A stretch of DNA of 52,281 nucleotides from Euryarchaeota archaeon UBA256. Its GTDB lineage: Archaea; Thermoplasmatota; Poseidoniia; Poseidoniales; Poseidoniaceae. The notes below the pieces were generated by a model. It was not told the DNA's origin, searched no databases, and worked only from the letters and a program-made list of their open reading frames with translations. Shown in pieces: positions 26,167 through 35,526 of this stretch. The DNA is taken from positions 22,912-75,192 of the forward strand of contig DACE01000026.1 in NCBI GenBank assembly GCA_002494645.1, read 5' to 3'. The position numbers and the translations under genes are program-made. The stretch's first letter is position 1. The number at the start of each line of letters is the position of its first letter.

Positions 26167-29100
26167 TCAACTCTCGCGTAACGCGGCCGAAGGTGGTATT
26201 TTTGAGGCCTGTTTCACGGGTAAGTAGGTCGTGAGGAAGACAATCAACCAACCGAGTAGGAAGAGAAGCAGGGTTGAAGACCACGGGAAGGTGAAGGCTG
26301 CACCTTCTGACTTCCAGATCGCCTGATACAAAGCTCGATGAAAGCCGTAACCCAACAACAACCCGTTGAGCATACCCAACATGGCGATCCAAGAAACCTC
26401 GATGAAGAAGATATTGAGCACTTGGCGTTGTCGCAATCCGATGGCTCGCAACATGCCGATGGTGCGACGGCGCTCACTTACGTTTCGGACGGTGACAACA
26501 CCAATGCCAGCCACGCCAACCAGAAGCCCCATGGCGAGATAACCCTCAAACAAGGACAAAATCGCAAGAACGAGTGATTGAAGGATGGCGATTTCTTCTG
26601 CGACAGTTTGAACGGTGACGCCCTGCGATGCCAAATCTCGTGAAAGAATGTCCTCGAGTTCTGCAGCTGCTTGACGCTCACCCGCAGTTTTTCCCTGTGG
26701 CGACTGGTCCATCTCAGCAAACTCAGCGGTCGTGGCATCTGCATCCTCAGCGACACTCACATACATTCGTGTCATCTCTCCCCCAAATTGTTCGTCCACG
26801 ACCGAATCACTCATCCACACGCCTAGTGAGAATATGTATGACGACTGTTCAAGGAAGCCACCAACTCGCACTTCCCGGGTGTTTTTAGGATTTGATATAT
26901 CAATAAGCAAAATTGAATCTCCAATTGAAAATTGCAGTGGAACAATCGTGGCACCATCGGTGGTAGATTCCAATCCAAAAGAGGCATCAAGGAAGACAAT
27001 ATTTTCGAATTGTTCCATCGCGCGCCACGCCTCTTTTTGGGTGTCCCCCAAGGACTCATCCCACGCGTAGAGAGGCAAACCGCCATGATTTCTGAATCCT
27101 TCATCAACGCCCCGCAAAAGGTAAGGCATCCGCTCACCATCGCTATCCTGCAGGTGCACTGGGGCGCGGTAGACACCACCCACCGCATCGATATTGGTGA
27201 TGGAAGGGTGGTCAACCCCCCACATGCTCGCGTTCGCATCCAGTTCAATTGGACGTGACCGTGATGCGGTGAGGAGGAGTTCAAATTCTCCCTCCGCCTC
27301 TTCTACAAAATCCGAAGAATAGGTGTCGAATTGGTCTGTATATCCCGAGAGTACAACCACTGAAAACATAGTGATTGAGAACATGCCCATCACGACTGCG
27401 GTCCGAATTGGATGCGCCAAAGGATGAGCCAAGGCGACGGACCCTACAGGACCAAACCGACGGGTGATGACTCGGGATTTGGAGAGCACCTGTACCAGAA
27501 GTGGAGCGAGGCTTGTCAAAACCATGACCCCCGCGATGACCTGGAGAAGTCCAAGGACAATGAAAGCCAGTTCATTGGCTTCCAAACGAGAGCGAATGGG
27601 GTCAATGGGAGCGAGTGCAATCGTCCAGAGAAGGAACAGGAGCCCAATAGCGCCGAGTGTATTACGAGGCCCGTGCCGCTTCCAGCGTTTCCACGGTTGT
27701 TTTGAACCGAGGAATACAGGCAATTGCCAAGTCACTACTGGCGTCACCATCAGGATGAGGAAGGCGCCGAGCGAAACATAGGCAACATAGGCAAGCCCAC
27801 TTTCCAACCCGAGGAAAAAGAGGCCTGCAAGGCTGATGACAGCTCCACCAAGAGCCATGATTTGGATGAGATAAAGCCCCCATGGGACTCCTGATTTGAT
27901 CGTTAAACGTCCTCCTTTCAAAGCCCGAACGATGTTGATTTGTGAGTTGAAGAGGCTGGCAGACCACAATAAACCGACGGCCAACAATGTCCCCCAAATC
28001 CATCCTGCGGCAAAGGAGTCCAAGGACCAAGAGAATCTGAAGGATTGGGCCCCTGCTGAGGCGAAGATGGTGGAAAAGGCGCGAGAGATGAACCACGCCA
28101 GGCCGAGGCCAACAATGGAACCAATGCCTCCTGCAAAAATGGCCAACACCAATCCTTCCTGTACGAAGAGTGCTCGGGCGTCACTGCGTCGAAGCCCAAG
28201 CGCACGAACCACAGCCAATTCACTCCGTCGAACATCAGCGAGGAGCATGATGATGGTCAGGGAAAGAAGGACACCTGCTGCAATCGTGAAGGTCCCAAAC
28301 ACCAAGAACATCGCAGAGAGAAGGCCGGATGATTGTTCGGCTTGTTGAGCTGCTTGCACTTTTACTGGAGTCGCTACGAGGAAAAGATCGTCCATAGAAC
28401 TGCGTTGGTCAAACCAATCGCGCAATGCCTCAATGGAGTCAGTGGGTGTTAAATTTGAAGCGGGTGAAATCAACAGAATGGAACGCTCATCAACCTCTGC
28501 AAGTGCGAGGATTTCAGCATCCCCAAGGCTGATGAATCCAAGGACTACTGAGTCAAGTTCCCCCAATTGTTCAAAACCCGGCATGACGCCATAGAGTCCT
28601 GCATAGGTCAAATCGAGAGCAGTATCATTTCCGTAAGCATAGGGAAGGATGCCTTTGACAGCCAGTGATTGGTTTTCGCTGAGAGCGAGGTCGTCCATCC
28701 GATTGGAGACAAGAACTTCACCTGATTCAACCTCGATGCTAGAATTCAGGCCACCAAAGGCGAGGAACATTTGGGGGAATTGCCCGAAGCCTTGGGCTTG
28801 CGAGACAATCGGGAAGCGTAAGGTTTCCAGTTCCAACGTAGAGGTGTTCCACCTTGCCAATCCCTCAGCGTGTGTACACCAGTGCGTAGTTGGCGACGCT
28901 TCGACATCGGCTATGCCATTACAAAACTCGGGAAGCGTCGTATTGCTGCTTTGATGTTCAACAGGCCATGCCGCCTCGGTTGTTGACGTGAAGTCTGCTG
29001 TTGAAGGCGTCGTCGCAACAAAATATTGCTTTGAGAGCAATCCTTCAACTTCCAAATACAAGTCTCCGTCAAAGGCAAGTTCGTAGCCCAAAACAGTTGA

Positions 29101-30738
29101 AGGGCGCTGAATATTAAGTTCAGTTGTTGCGTTTAAGTTGAGTTCCTCAGTGAATTCAAGCAGCGTCCAGTTGTCATCGTCTGCCGTCAGGATGTACCAG
29201 TGGTCAGCCCCATAAACGGCAGCGCGGGCAGGGAGGTCGGTAGCGAACTCGGCTACTGAAGAGGATTCAACCTCTGTTTCAGCTGCCAACAGAACGCCTT
29301 CGTCGTGAGCCAAAACTGCACCCGTCCCAGACGGGTCAAATGCAAGATCGTGAAGGAGGTCCCCCTGGTCAACCTGCCAAATCCATGCTTCGCGTGTGGC
29401 CGTCAATTCAAATCCGGCACCTGAGGGACCGTAATGCCACAAGGCATCATCCGTGGAATATAATTCTGTGACATCTCCGTCGCCCAAGGTGAGCAGTGGC
29501 TCTCCCTCGGTCACAACATCGATGAGAGGAACTTGGAGCACTTCCATCATGCTGCTTGCGGGCATGAGAAGACTTGCGTTTTCACGTAGCGCATGGACGT
29601 CTTCGCCAGTAATCCGTCCGAATCCAGCAGTCGTCGAAATCGTAATGGCTCCTGTATTCTCATCCCGTGTGAGATTCATGCCAACATCTTCAGCGCTCAA
29701 ACGTTCATCGAAGAGCGCCCCGATTCGTTCTGTGGCCGTTTCAACGGCGCCATCGTCCATTGCGTCATCCAACGCGATTGACATTCGATTGATGGTATCG
29801 GGGGCTTCAAGCAAGCGTTGTGCAGTGGAGAGGTCGGTGAATACTGCTGGAGAGAGTGTACCCGCCATAGCCCCTTGCCCTTCATTGGCTACGACGGCAT
29901 GAACCTGAACATCGGCTTGCCGTTTCACCCGTTGGCCTTCCTCGGTGATGAACCAACCCATTTCAAGAACATCGCCTGCCTTCACCTCGAGGCGGTCACT
30001 GGCTACTTGATTGACGACCACTTGAGGAGTGAGTGCTCCGTCATTGGCAGCAGCGAGGTCTGAGAAACGTAAGCCTGTAGCAATATCGAGTGGTTGCCAA
30101 ACCTGCAGAGCATCGACACTTGCATTGCGTGCGAACCATGATACAGAAGGTTCTGCTAACCCTTCACCAGAGGTCAAACTTACTCCGTTGGCCAGACCGT
30201 ATTGCCGTCCGATGACTTGAGTTGAAAGGATGTTATCTTGCTGAATGCCCTTCCATACCGAATCGGCTACGTCCGAAGAAAACTGAACGCCCGCTCCAGT
30301 TTGTGGGTCAAGACCTGAAATCAAAACATCCGTGGCACCGTACGAGGCTTCGACTTCGTAGGCCACGGTTGCATCCAAGGAGTCGCCAACCACCAGCGAG
30401 GAGGTTATGATGGCTGAGGCGATGATCAAACCTGCCACCATCAAGACGGATTGGCGCTTTCGTCGGCGTATGTTTTCCTTGGCGAGTCGCCACACAACCA
30501 AACGTTGGGGCATGAAAAACGGTTGGATAAAGGTCAGGGAAAGGATACCAACGAGAATGCCACCCATGACGGCATTCACAGGACTCAAGCCGAACCAAGA
30601 CAATACATAGAGGCCGACAATGGCGTCAGCAGCAGGGCCAAACAAGAGTACGAGACGAGCAGTCCATGAGAGGCTCGAAAATCTTGAAGACAAGCCCAAT
30701 GAGGCTGCGCTGAGGATGACCGTGGCCAAACCAACCAA
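26167..30738 (-). CDS. MacB/FtsX-type ABC transporter permease, 1523 aa
   Basis: The membrane subunit of an ABC system that works on substrates at the outer face of the membrane, as in MacB, LolCE and FtsX. Several N-terminal helices and a conserved basic stretch (ENIRRRKRQS, about residue 90) lead into a very large outside domain (about 120-850). Two FtsX domains follow: the first near 860-1010 (ELAVVRALGLRRSDARALF), the second at the C-terminus (RRRTIGMLRAIGLRQRQVL), with another outside region between them. The protein is about twice the usual length. Residues about 426-643 have a blade-like repeat pattern suggesting an inserted beta-propeller. The start is 20 bases after the ATPase stop, so the two form an operon. 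Confidence 0.92.
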   Translation of the reverse strand: MVGLATVILSAASLGLSSRFSSLSWTARLVLLFGPAADAIVGLYVLSWFGLSPVNAVMGGILVGILSLTFIQPFFMPQRLVVWRLAKENIRRRKRQSVLMVAGLIIASAIITSSLVVGDSLDATVAYEVEASYGATDVLISGLDPQTGAGVQFSSDVADSVWKGIQQDNILSTQVIGRQYGLANGVSLTSGEGLAEPSVSWFARNASVDALQVWQPLDIATGLRFSDLAAANDGALTPQVVVNQVASDRLEVKAGDVLEMGWFITEEGQRVKRQADVQVHAVVANEGQGAMAGTLSPAVFTDLSTAQRLLEAPDTINRMSIALDDAMDDGAVETATERIGALFDERLSAEDVGMNLTRDENTGAITISTTAGFGRITGEDVHALRENASLLMPASSMMEVLQVPLIDVVTEGEPLLTLGDGDVTELYSTDDALWHYGPSGAGFELTATREAWIWQVDQGDLLHDLAFDPSGTGAVLAHDEGVLLAAETEVESSSVAEFATDLPARAAVYGADHWYILTADDDNWTLLEFTEELNLNATTELNIQRPSTVLGYELAFDGDLYLEVEGLLSKQYFVATTPSTADFTSTTEAAWPVEHQSSNTTLPEFCNGIADVEASPTTHWCTHAEGLARWNTSTLELETLRFPIVSQAQGFGQFPQMFLAFGGLNSSIEVESGEVLVSNRMDDLALSENQSLAVKGILPYAYGNDTALDLTYAGLYGVMPGFEQLGELDSVVLGFISLGDAEILALAEVDERSILLISPASNLTPTDSIEALRDWFDQRSSMDDLFLVATPVKVQAAQQAEQSSGLLSAMFLVFGTFTIAAGVLLSLTIIMLLADVRRSELAVVRALGLRRSDARALFVQEGLVLAIFAGGIGSIVGLGLAWFISRAFSTIFASAGAQSFRFSWSLDSFAAGWIWGTLLAVGLLWSASLFNSQINIVRALKGGRLTIKSGVPWGLYLIQIMALGGAVISLAGLFFLGLESGLAYVAYVSLGAFLILMVTPVVTWQLPVFLGSKQPWKRWKRHGPRNTLGAIGLLFLLWTIALAPIDPIRSRLEANELAFIVLGLLQVIAGVMVLTSLAPLLVQVLSKSRVITRRFGPVGSVALAHPLAHPIRTAVVMGMFSITMFSVVVLSGYTDQFDTYSSDFVEEAEGEFELLLTASRSRPIELDANASMWGVDHPSITNIDAVGGVYRAPVHLQDSDGERMPYLLRGVDEGFRNHGGLPLYAWDESLGDTQKEAWRAMEQFENIVFLDASFGLESTTDGATIVPLQFSIGDSILLIDISNPKNTREVRVGGFLEQSSYIFSLGVWMSDSVVDEQFGGEMTRMYVSVAEDADATTAEFAEMDQSPQGKTAGERQAAAELEDILSRDLASQGVTVQTVAEEIAILQSLVLAILSLFEGYLAMGLLVGVAGIGVVTVRNVSERRRTIGMLRAIGLRQRQVLNIFFIEVSWIAMLGMLNGLLLGYGFHRALYQAIWKSEGAAFTFPWSSTLLLFLLGWLIVFLTTYLPVKQASKIPPSAALRES

Positions 30739-30758
30739 CGCAACTGAAAGGAGCAGAC

Positions 30759-31490
30759 TTATTCCTCCTCGGTCTGATTCGCCTTGAGGTCTGAAGTAAT
30801 GACGCCGTCGTTCATGGTGATGCTCCTACGGCAACGAGAAGCGATGTCAGGGTCGTGAGTAACGATGAGAAAGGTGGTGTTGAGGCTCTGATTCATGCTG
30901 CTGATGAGGGACATGACCTCTTCTGAGGTCGCCGTATCAAGATTGCCCGTTGGTTCATCACAGAGAATAATCGCTGGTTCGTGAACGATCGCACGAGCGA
31001 TGGCGACACGCTGTTGTTGACCACCTGAAAGTTCAGCAGGGCGATGTTCGCTCCGGTCTCCGAGCCCTACACGCTCGAGGGCAGCAATGGCCTCACGGCG
31101 TGCATCACTTGGCCCACGGCCAAGTAAGAGCAGTGGTAACTCAACATTTTCTACCGCAGAGAGCACCGGAAGGAGGTTGAAGTCTTGAAAAATAAATCCA
31201 AAATGTTCTGCACGCAAGTCCGTTCGAGCATCATCTCGAATCCCATAAAGCGGTTGGCCCTTGACATTGACAGCCCCCGAAGTGGGTTCGTCAATACCCG
31301 AGAGGATGTTCAAAAGAGTCGTTTTTCCACATCCGGAAGGACCCATGACCGCCACCATTTCACCGGACTCGATGGTCAAGTCCACACCCCGCACGGCTTG
31401 GACCGTTGATTCCCCTGCTTGGTACAACTTCCACAAGGCGGTGGCGACGAGAGCAGTGGTCATGTATGGACCAAAGAGAATTGTGTTCAT
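30759..31490 (-). CDS. ABC transporter ATP-binding protein, MacB/LolD type
   Basis: The ATPase that drives the downstream FtsX-type permease. It shows Walker A GPSGCGKT (50-57), the Q-loop in FIFQDFNLLP, the signature LSGGQQQRVAIARA, Walker B IILCDEPTG and the H-loop in LIVTHD. The QDFNLLP stretch is typical of the MacB/LolD/FtsE branch. The 243-residue length is normal. I kept the ATG at 31490, which has AGGA a few bases upstream; an ATG nine codons later is possible. It is divergent from the SAMP/MoaD gene, with 24 bases between starts. Confidence 0.95.
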   Translation of the reverse strand: MNTILFGPYMTTALVATALWKLYQAGESTVQAVRGVDLTIESGEMVAVMGPSGCGKTTLLNILSGIDEPTSGAVNVKGQPLYGIRDDARTDLRAEHFGFIFQDFNLLPVLSAVENVELPLLLLGRGPSDARREAIAALERVGLGDRSEHRPAELSGGQQQRVAIARAIVHEPAIILCDEPTGNLDTATSEEVMSLISSMNQSLNTTFLIVTHDPDIASRCRRSITMNDGVITSDLKANQTEEE

Positions 31491-31514
31491 AAAGTCCTGC
31501 CCGTAGGCACTGGC

Positions 31515-31769
31515 ATGGGAAGTGGTGAAGCAGCCATTGTCATCACGCTACTCGCCTTTGGCCCGCTGAGTGAACGACTCGGCGGACGTAGCCACACCAT
31601 GCACTTGACATCTCCAATGACGATACGGGACCTTGTGATTCAGCAAGGGCTGGAAGAATGGATTGATTTTGGCCTCTCCGTTGCGCTCAATGGAACACGG
31701 TGCACGCTTGATGAAGCACTCATTGACGGCTGTGAAATTGCCCTTTTGCCTCCTGTAAGTGGCGGCTAA
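31515..31769 (+). CDS. ubiquitin-like MoaD/ThiS/SAMP protein
   Basis: A small beta-grasp protein of 84 residues ending in VSGG, the C-terminal diglycine that is adenylated and used for sulfur transfer or protein conjugation. FGPLSERLGGR near the N-terminus is typical of MoaD, and ALNGTRCTLDEALIDGCEIALLPPVSGG-like order is typical of the last two strands. In archaea such proteins serve molybdopterin synthesis, tRNA thiolation or sampylation, and the sequence alone does not decide. No E1-like or MoaE gene lies nearby. The ATG at 31515 gives a family-length product. Confidence 0.88.
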   Translation: MGSGEAAIVITLLAFGPLSERLGGRSHTMHLTSPMTIRDLVIQQGLEEWIDFGLSVALNGTRCTLDEALIDGCEIALLPPVSGG

Positions 31770-31842
31770 AGCCCTCCCAACGCGCGGTGATGAAGGAAAG
31801 CCTTCAACAATGGGCACGAACACCCCATCATGAGGAAGCACC

Positions 31843-32157
31843 ATGGTAGGCGGACTTGGACCTTTGGAATTGACGATTCTTCTCGGCTTGTTTTTCATTC
31901 TCTTCGGGGCAAATAAATTGCCCGAGATGGCCAATGCACTCGGTCGCTCGAAAGGTGAATTTCAGAAAGGCCTCAACGACTCCACCCAATTAGCGACGGC
32001 AGCGCAGACCGTCACTGACCTTGAGGCCGGTGGACGAACTCCAGACCAAGTCCTCATGGAACGAGCAAAAGCCGTTGGTATTAATCCAGCAGGAATGCCG
32101 GTCGAAGAACTTGAAAAGAAAGTCACTGCTCTTGAAGCATTAAGCAGTGACGAGTAA
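31843..32157 (+). CDS. tatA: TatA/E-type twin-arginine translocase subunit
   Basis: The pore-forming subunit for export of folded proteins. It is 104 residues long with a short hydrophobic helix (about 8-22) and the family hinge FGANKLPEMANALGRSKGEF, then an amphipathic helix and a polar tail. The tail contains an extra helical stretch ending EKKVTALEAL, longer than in minimal TatA. No tatC is present in the window. Confidence 0.92.
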   Translation: MVGGLGPLELTILLGLFFILFGANKLPEMANALGRSKGEFQKGLNDSTQLATAAQTVTDLEAGGRTPDQVLMERAKAVGINPAGMPVEELEKKVTALEALSSDE

Positions 32158-32159
32158 GG

Positions 32160-32657
32160 TCAACCTCGTTTTCGCTTGACTTTCAACGGTGAACCGCAAC
32201 GGTCGCACGACCCTACATCCTTGTTCTTTGAACGCTCAGCGTTTTCTGGAACTGGAAATTCTGCTCTGCAACCCGTGCATCTCAGCGACCACAACCAAAC
32301 AGCCGCCGAGGTGGCATTTGCCACACCACTCACTTCACCACCAGCGCTTCTGTATGCGTTTTGAAGTCGGTAATCATCAGTAACAAGGTGAGCCTGAAGG
32401 CCCAAAGCGAGTGCTAACACGTCCAAATCAACGTTGGAGAGACGGGGTAAATCTCCGCTTTGAGATGCCACACGTTTGGCCTCTTCAAGCCAAGGTTGAG
32501 GCGCATCCTGCCAGCGCAGATCCGCCGCATCAATCAACAAGGAGCGCGCCTCACTGAGCTGCGCTAATTCACGTCGTTGAGATTCTGCACAAATCCCGCC
32601 AGCGAGTTGATTCATGGGCCAGTGCAAAAGGGCCGCCGTGTCGAGAACCCGGTGCAT
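32160..32657 (-). CDS. nob1: NOB1-like endonuclease (PIN domain plus zinc ribbon)
   Basis: Matures the 3' end of 16S rRNA during small-subunit assembly. The PIN domain opens with VLDTAALLHWP (catalytic Asp at residue 6) and carries further acidic residues in LSNVDLDVLALAL and LVTDDYRLQN. A zinc ribbon with CTGC (127-130) and CDRC (151-154) and a basic C-terminus follow. The 165-residue length fits archaeal NOB1. It is convergent with tatA, with 2 bases between stops. Confidence 0.92.
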   Translation of the reverse strand: MHRVLDTAALLHWPMNQLAGGICAESQRRELAQLSEARSLLIDAADLRWQDAPQPWLEEAKRVASQSGDLPRLSNVDLDVLALALGLQAHLVTDDYRLQNAYRSAGGEVSGVANATSAAVWLWSLRCTGCRAEFPVPENAERSKNKDVGSCDRCGSPLKVKRKRG

Positions 32658-32734
32658 AGCCCGAACATGAGAATCACCCCCATGAAGTCACCGCTTACCC
32701 CTATCTTCATCAAAGGAGGCCGTGAGGGCTTACC

Positions 32735-33343
32735 ATGGGTTGGAAGGAAACCTTCGTGGAAGCCTTCGATATCTTCGGACCCGCCAGCCTCTTCGTCTTC
32801 TCGTTCACGGAAGCCATTATTCAGCCGATACCTCCTGATTTGGTGTACATACCAATGCTGGTCAATGCATCGGGCAATGTCCCACTTGTAGTGTGGCTTT
32901 GGCTCGTGGTAACCGTGTCATCTGTTCTTGGGTGTTTGGTCGGCTATTTGATCGGTCAGCGATGGGGGTCGAAACTCATGGTGCGGTTCGGCCAGGAAAA
33001 GCATCTCATCAAATTACGTCAACTCACAGACCGCTACGGCTCCTTTGGCATCTTTCTTGCAGCGATTTCTCCAATTCCGTACAAGGTCTTCGGGTGGATG
33101 GCAGGTATGGCTGAAATGCCAAAACGACCGTTCATCATTGCCGGTTTTATCGGGCGTGGTTGCCGTTTCGGTTTTGAGGCCATCCTCATCGGCCTGTACG
33201 GGCAAAAGGCATTTGATGGCATCATGTGGGTTCTTGACAACGAACTTCTTCTTGCAGGCGTTTTGATTGTCATCTTGACCTTCGTATGGTTCGCCTACCG
33301 CTGGTGGACCAACTTAGACGCAGACAGCCCAAGCCATGCATGA
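32735..33343 (+). CDS. DedA/YqaA-type membrane protein
   Basis: A 202-residue integral membrane protein of the DedA (VTT/SNARE-associated) superfamily, linked to lipid scrambling or envelope homeostasis. It shows the family pattern E-x2-I-Q-P-I-P-P-D near residue 27, a glycine-rich G-Y-L-I-G-Q segment, and FLAAISPIPYKVFGWMAG with the conserved re-entrant proline/glycine motif. About four to five hydrophobic segments are visible. AAAGGAGG lies about 15 bases before the chosen ATG. The substrate is unknown. Confidence 0.88.
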   Translation: MGWKETFVEAFDIFGPASLFVFSFTEAIIQPIPPDLVYIPMLVNASGNVPLVVWLWLVVTVSSVLGCLVGYLIGQRWGSKLMVRFGQEKHLIKLRQLTDRYGSFGIFLAAISPIPYKVFGWMAGMAEMPKRPFIIAGFIGRGCRFGFEAILIGLYGQKAFDGIMWVLDNELLLAGVLIVILTFVWFAYRWWTNLDADSPSHA

Positions 33344-33411
33344 GGCCCCCACCTCTGTACATCGGTTGAAATGGGAACGGTTATGAACAGGCCGTCGGTG
33401 GACGGGTTGCC

Positions 33412-33486
33412 GCTCGCGTGGTGTAGCCAGGTCCATCATTACGGGTTTTCATCCCGTCGACCCGGGTTCGAATCCCGGCGCGAGCA
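33412..33486 (+). tRNA. tRNA-Glu (UUC)
   Basis: Acceptor arms GCTCGCG and CGCGAGC pair fully with discriminator A. The anticodon stem ACGGG/CCCGT encloses TTTTCAT, giving UUC (glutamate). The T arm has CCGGGTTCGAATCCCGG. No intron and no encoded CCA. The flanking gaps (33344-33411 and 33487-33589) contain nothing else I recognise; TTATGA near 33381 could be a weak TATA element. Confidence 0.96.
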
Positions 33487-33589
33487 CTCTTACAGACACC
33501 CAGTGTCAACCTTACTCGCCATGATTCTGTGGCATTGATGCACAAAAAGGCAGCGAGAAGGTTAAGGACGGACGAACGCTGCCCCCAAC

Positions 33590-34057
33590 ATGGTCAATAT
33601 CGGAGACACTGCGCCAGCCTTTACCTTGAAAACAACCGACAAAAGTGATGTCAGCCTGTCTGATTTCAGCGGTCAAACGGTCATCCTTGCGTTTTATCCG
33701 GGAGCCTTTACGGGTGTTTGTGACAAAGAGATGTGCGCGTTTCAAGACAATCTTGGCAAGCTCAACGATGCCAATGCTGTAGTTCTCGGCATCAGTGTGG
33801 ATTCTCCTTGGGCCAACGCAGAATTTGCTCGTAAGTACAATCTCGAGTTCACCCTTCTCTCTGACCTTGACCGCGAGGTAGTCCAAGCCTACGATGCATC
33901 CTTTGTTGGCCTCGGTGGTATTGAAGGATACGTGTGTGCCAATCGCGTCGTCGTTGTGATCGACAAGAATGGTGTCATACAACATCGCTGGGTTGCAGAA
34001 AACCCCGGCGTGGAACCTGATTACGATGCCGTCGTAGCCTTTGCAGCCTCCCTCTAA
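33590..34057 (+). CDS. peroxiredoxin (AhpC/TSA, Bcp/AhpE-like)
   Basis: A thiol peroxidase of 155 residues. The peroxidatic cysteine is C44 in FYPGAFTGVC, with a second cysteine five residues on (C49), a spacing seen in Bcp/PrxQ-type enzymes that form an intramolecular disulfide. Core strands and the family Arg region are present. Neighbouring redox genes (pirin, flavin reductase, glutaredoxin) fit an oxidative-stress cluster, though on different strands. Confidence 0.94.
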   Translation: MVNIGDTAPAFTLKTTDKSDVSLSDFSGQTVILAFYPGAFTGVCDKEMCAFQDNLGKLNDANAVVLGISVDSPWANAEFARKYNLEFTLLSDLDREVVQAYDASFVGLGGIEGYVCANRVVVVIDKNGVIQHRWVAENPGVEPDYDAVVAFAASL

Positions 34058-34087
34058 TCTGGAATCGCAAGGCAAAGCACGCTGGCG

Positions 34088-34927
34088 TCACGCCAATGTT
34101 CCGTTGTTGTAATCTTCAACGGCTTGGTAGATTTCTTGACGCGTATTCATGACGAAGGGGCCGTAGCGTGCAATCGGCTCATCCAATTCTGGGCCACCGA
34201 GGATGAGGAATTCTGCGCCGTCTTCTTCAGCCGTCAACTCAACAGAGTCGCCAGTGGACAACAATCCCAATCCGCCGTCGTGCAGGGACCTTCCTTCGAT
34301 GTTCACTGAACCACCAAAGGCGTAGACCATCACGTTGTGGTCTGCTTCGCATGTGTGGACGTAGGTTGTTCCCGCTTGCATCTTCATGTGTATGTAGGTG
34401 ATTGGAATAACGGTATCAATCACCGCAGAAATGCCCATAGCCTCACCAGCGATGACCTTGGCCCAAACAGTTTCATCATCGTTCATCACTTCGGGAATGT
34501 CCTTTGAGGGAATATCTTGGTAGCGTGGAGGCATCATTTTGTCCTTGGCTGGTAAGTTCACCCAAATCTGGAATCCATGCATTTTGCCACCGTTTTCCAT
34601 CATGTGGTCTTGAGGTAATTCTGAATGTATGACGCCACGTCCTGCGGTCATCCATTGAACGTCGCCTGGATTCAAATCTCCACTATTGCCTGCAGAATCA
34701 GCGTGCTGCATTCCTCCGGCGAGCAGATAGGTGACCGTTTCAAAGCCTCGGTGTGGGTGAGAAGGAGCTCCCACTGCTTCTCCCGGCGCGTAATCGACTG
34801 GACCCATTTCGTCAAGGAGCAAAAACGGACTCATCAGTCGGCCCATCGCCGCTGGTCGCCTTACCTTGAAGCCCCCTCCTTCGAGAACTGTATTTGTTGG
34901 CACAATGGATTCAAGTCTTCGTTTCAT
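34088..34927 (-). CDS. pirin family protein (cupin)
   Basis: A bicupin of 279 residues. The metal-site motif SHPHRGFETVTYLL (about 57-70) and the following MTAGRGVIHSE supply the histidines and glutamate of the pirin iron site. FQIWVNLP is also typical. Many pirins have quercetin dioxygenase activity or act as redox sensors; the role here is not known. Its ATG overlaps the TGA of the upstream flavin reductase (ATGA), so the two are translationally coupled. Confidence 0.95.
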   Translation of the reverse strand: MKRRLESIVPTNTVLEGGGFKVRRPAAMGRLMSPFLLLDEMGPVDYAPGEAVGAPSHPHRGFETVTYLLAGGMQHADSAGNSGDLNPGDVQWMTAGRGVIHSELPQDHMMENGGKMHGFQIWVNLPAKDKMMPPRYQDIPSKDIPEVMNDDETVWAKVIAGEAMGISAVIDTVIPITYIHMKMQAGTTYVHTCEADHNVMVYAFGGSVNIEGRSLHDGGLGLLSTGDSVELTAEEDGAEFLILGGPELDEPIARYGPFVMNTRQEIYQAVEDYNNGTLA

Positions 34928-35433
34928 CAGATTGGACCACCTGTTAAACTGTTAAGAATGGCTACGATCGTGTCTGGATTGGCTGGTTTCTTTTTGTTCA
35001 CGGTCAGAGAACGACCGACAACATTGCTGCCGAGGTATGAAAATTGCATCCGCATGGCCATGATGACATGGGCGCCTCCACCCCCTGAGTGAGTCGCAAG
35101 TGCAACCTTTCTGTCACGGAAGAGTTGTCTGAAATCATCACCATCTCGACTCAGCCAAGCGATGGCATTGTTGAGGACTGGAGGATAGGAACCGTTGTAT
35201 TCAGGGGCGAAAACCATCCAAGAGTCCCCTTTGGAAAGCGTCTCACTTAAGGAGGCCAAACCCTCTAAGAGGCCGGTTTCTCGTTCAAGGGCGACGGTGT
35301 ACATTGGAAAATCATAGGCATTGAGATGGACAGTGGTCACCGAGTGACCCATTTTGACGGCATAGCCTTCAACTTCTTTTGCAAGAGCAGCATTGCTACC
35401 GTCCGATGCGAGGATGAATACCAAGGCCGCCAT
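34927..35433 (-). CDS. NAD(P)H-dependent FMN reductase family protein
   Basis: A flavodoxin-like oxidoreductase of 168 residues. The phosphate-binding loop follows the first strand (VFILASDGSNAALA), and FAPEYNGSYPPVLNNAIAWL is the characteristic FMN-reductase motif. I chose the ATG at 35433, which puts the first strand at the N-terminus; a start eight codons earlier is possible. It overlaps the pirin gene by 1 base of start/stop sharing and probably forms a two-gene redox operon. Confidence 0.92.
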   Translation of the reverse strand: MAALVFILASDGSNAALAKEVEGYAVKMGHSVTTVHLNAYDFPMYTVALERETGLLEGLASLSETLSKGDSWMVFAPEYNGSYPPVLNNAIAWLSRDGDDFRQLFRDRKVALATHSGGGGAHVIMAMRMQFSYLGSNVVGRSLTVNKKKPANPDTIVAILNSLTGGPI

Positions 35434-35526
35434 ATGGTAAGCAGGATGCCGCCCCATTTAGGGTTAGCAGTAGCTCCCATGTGACCTGACGGTAAGGAAG
35501 ATGAAAGGGAACGCTTTGGGTTGGCC

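Noticed and set aside
33512..34075. 187-aa open frame opposite the peroxiredoxin gene
   Set aside because: It is a complementary shadow of a well-supported gene with all active-site residues.
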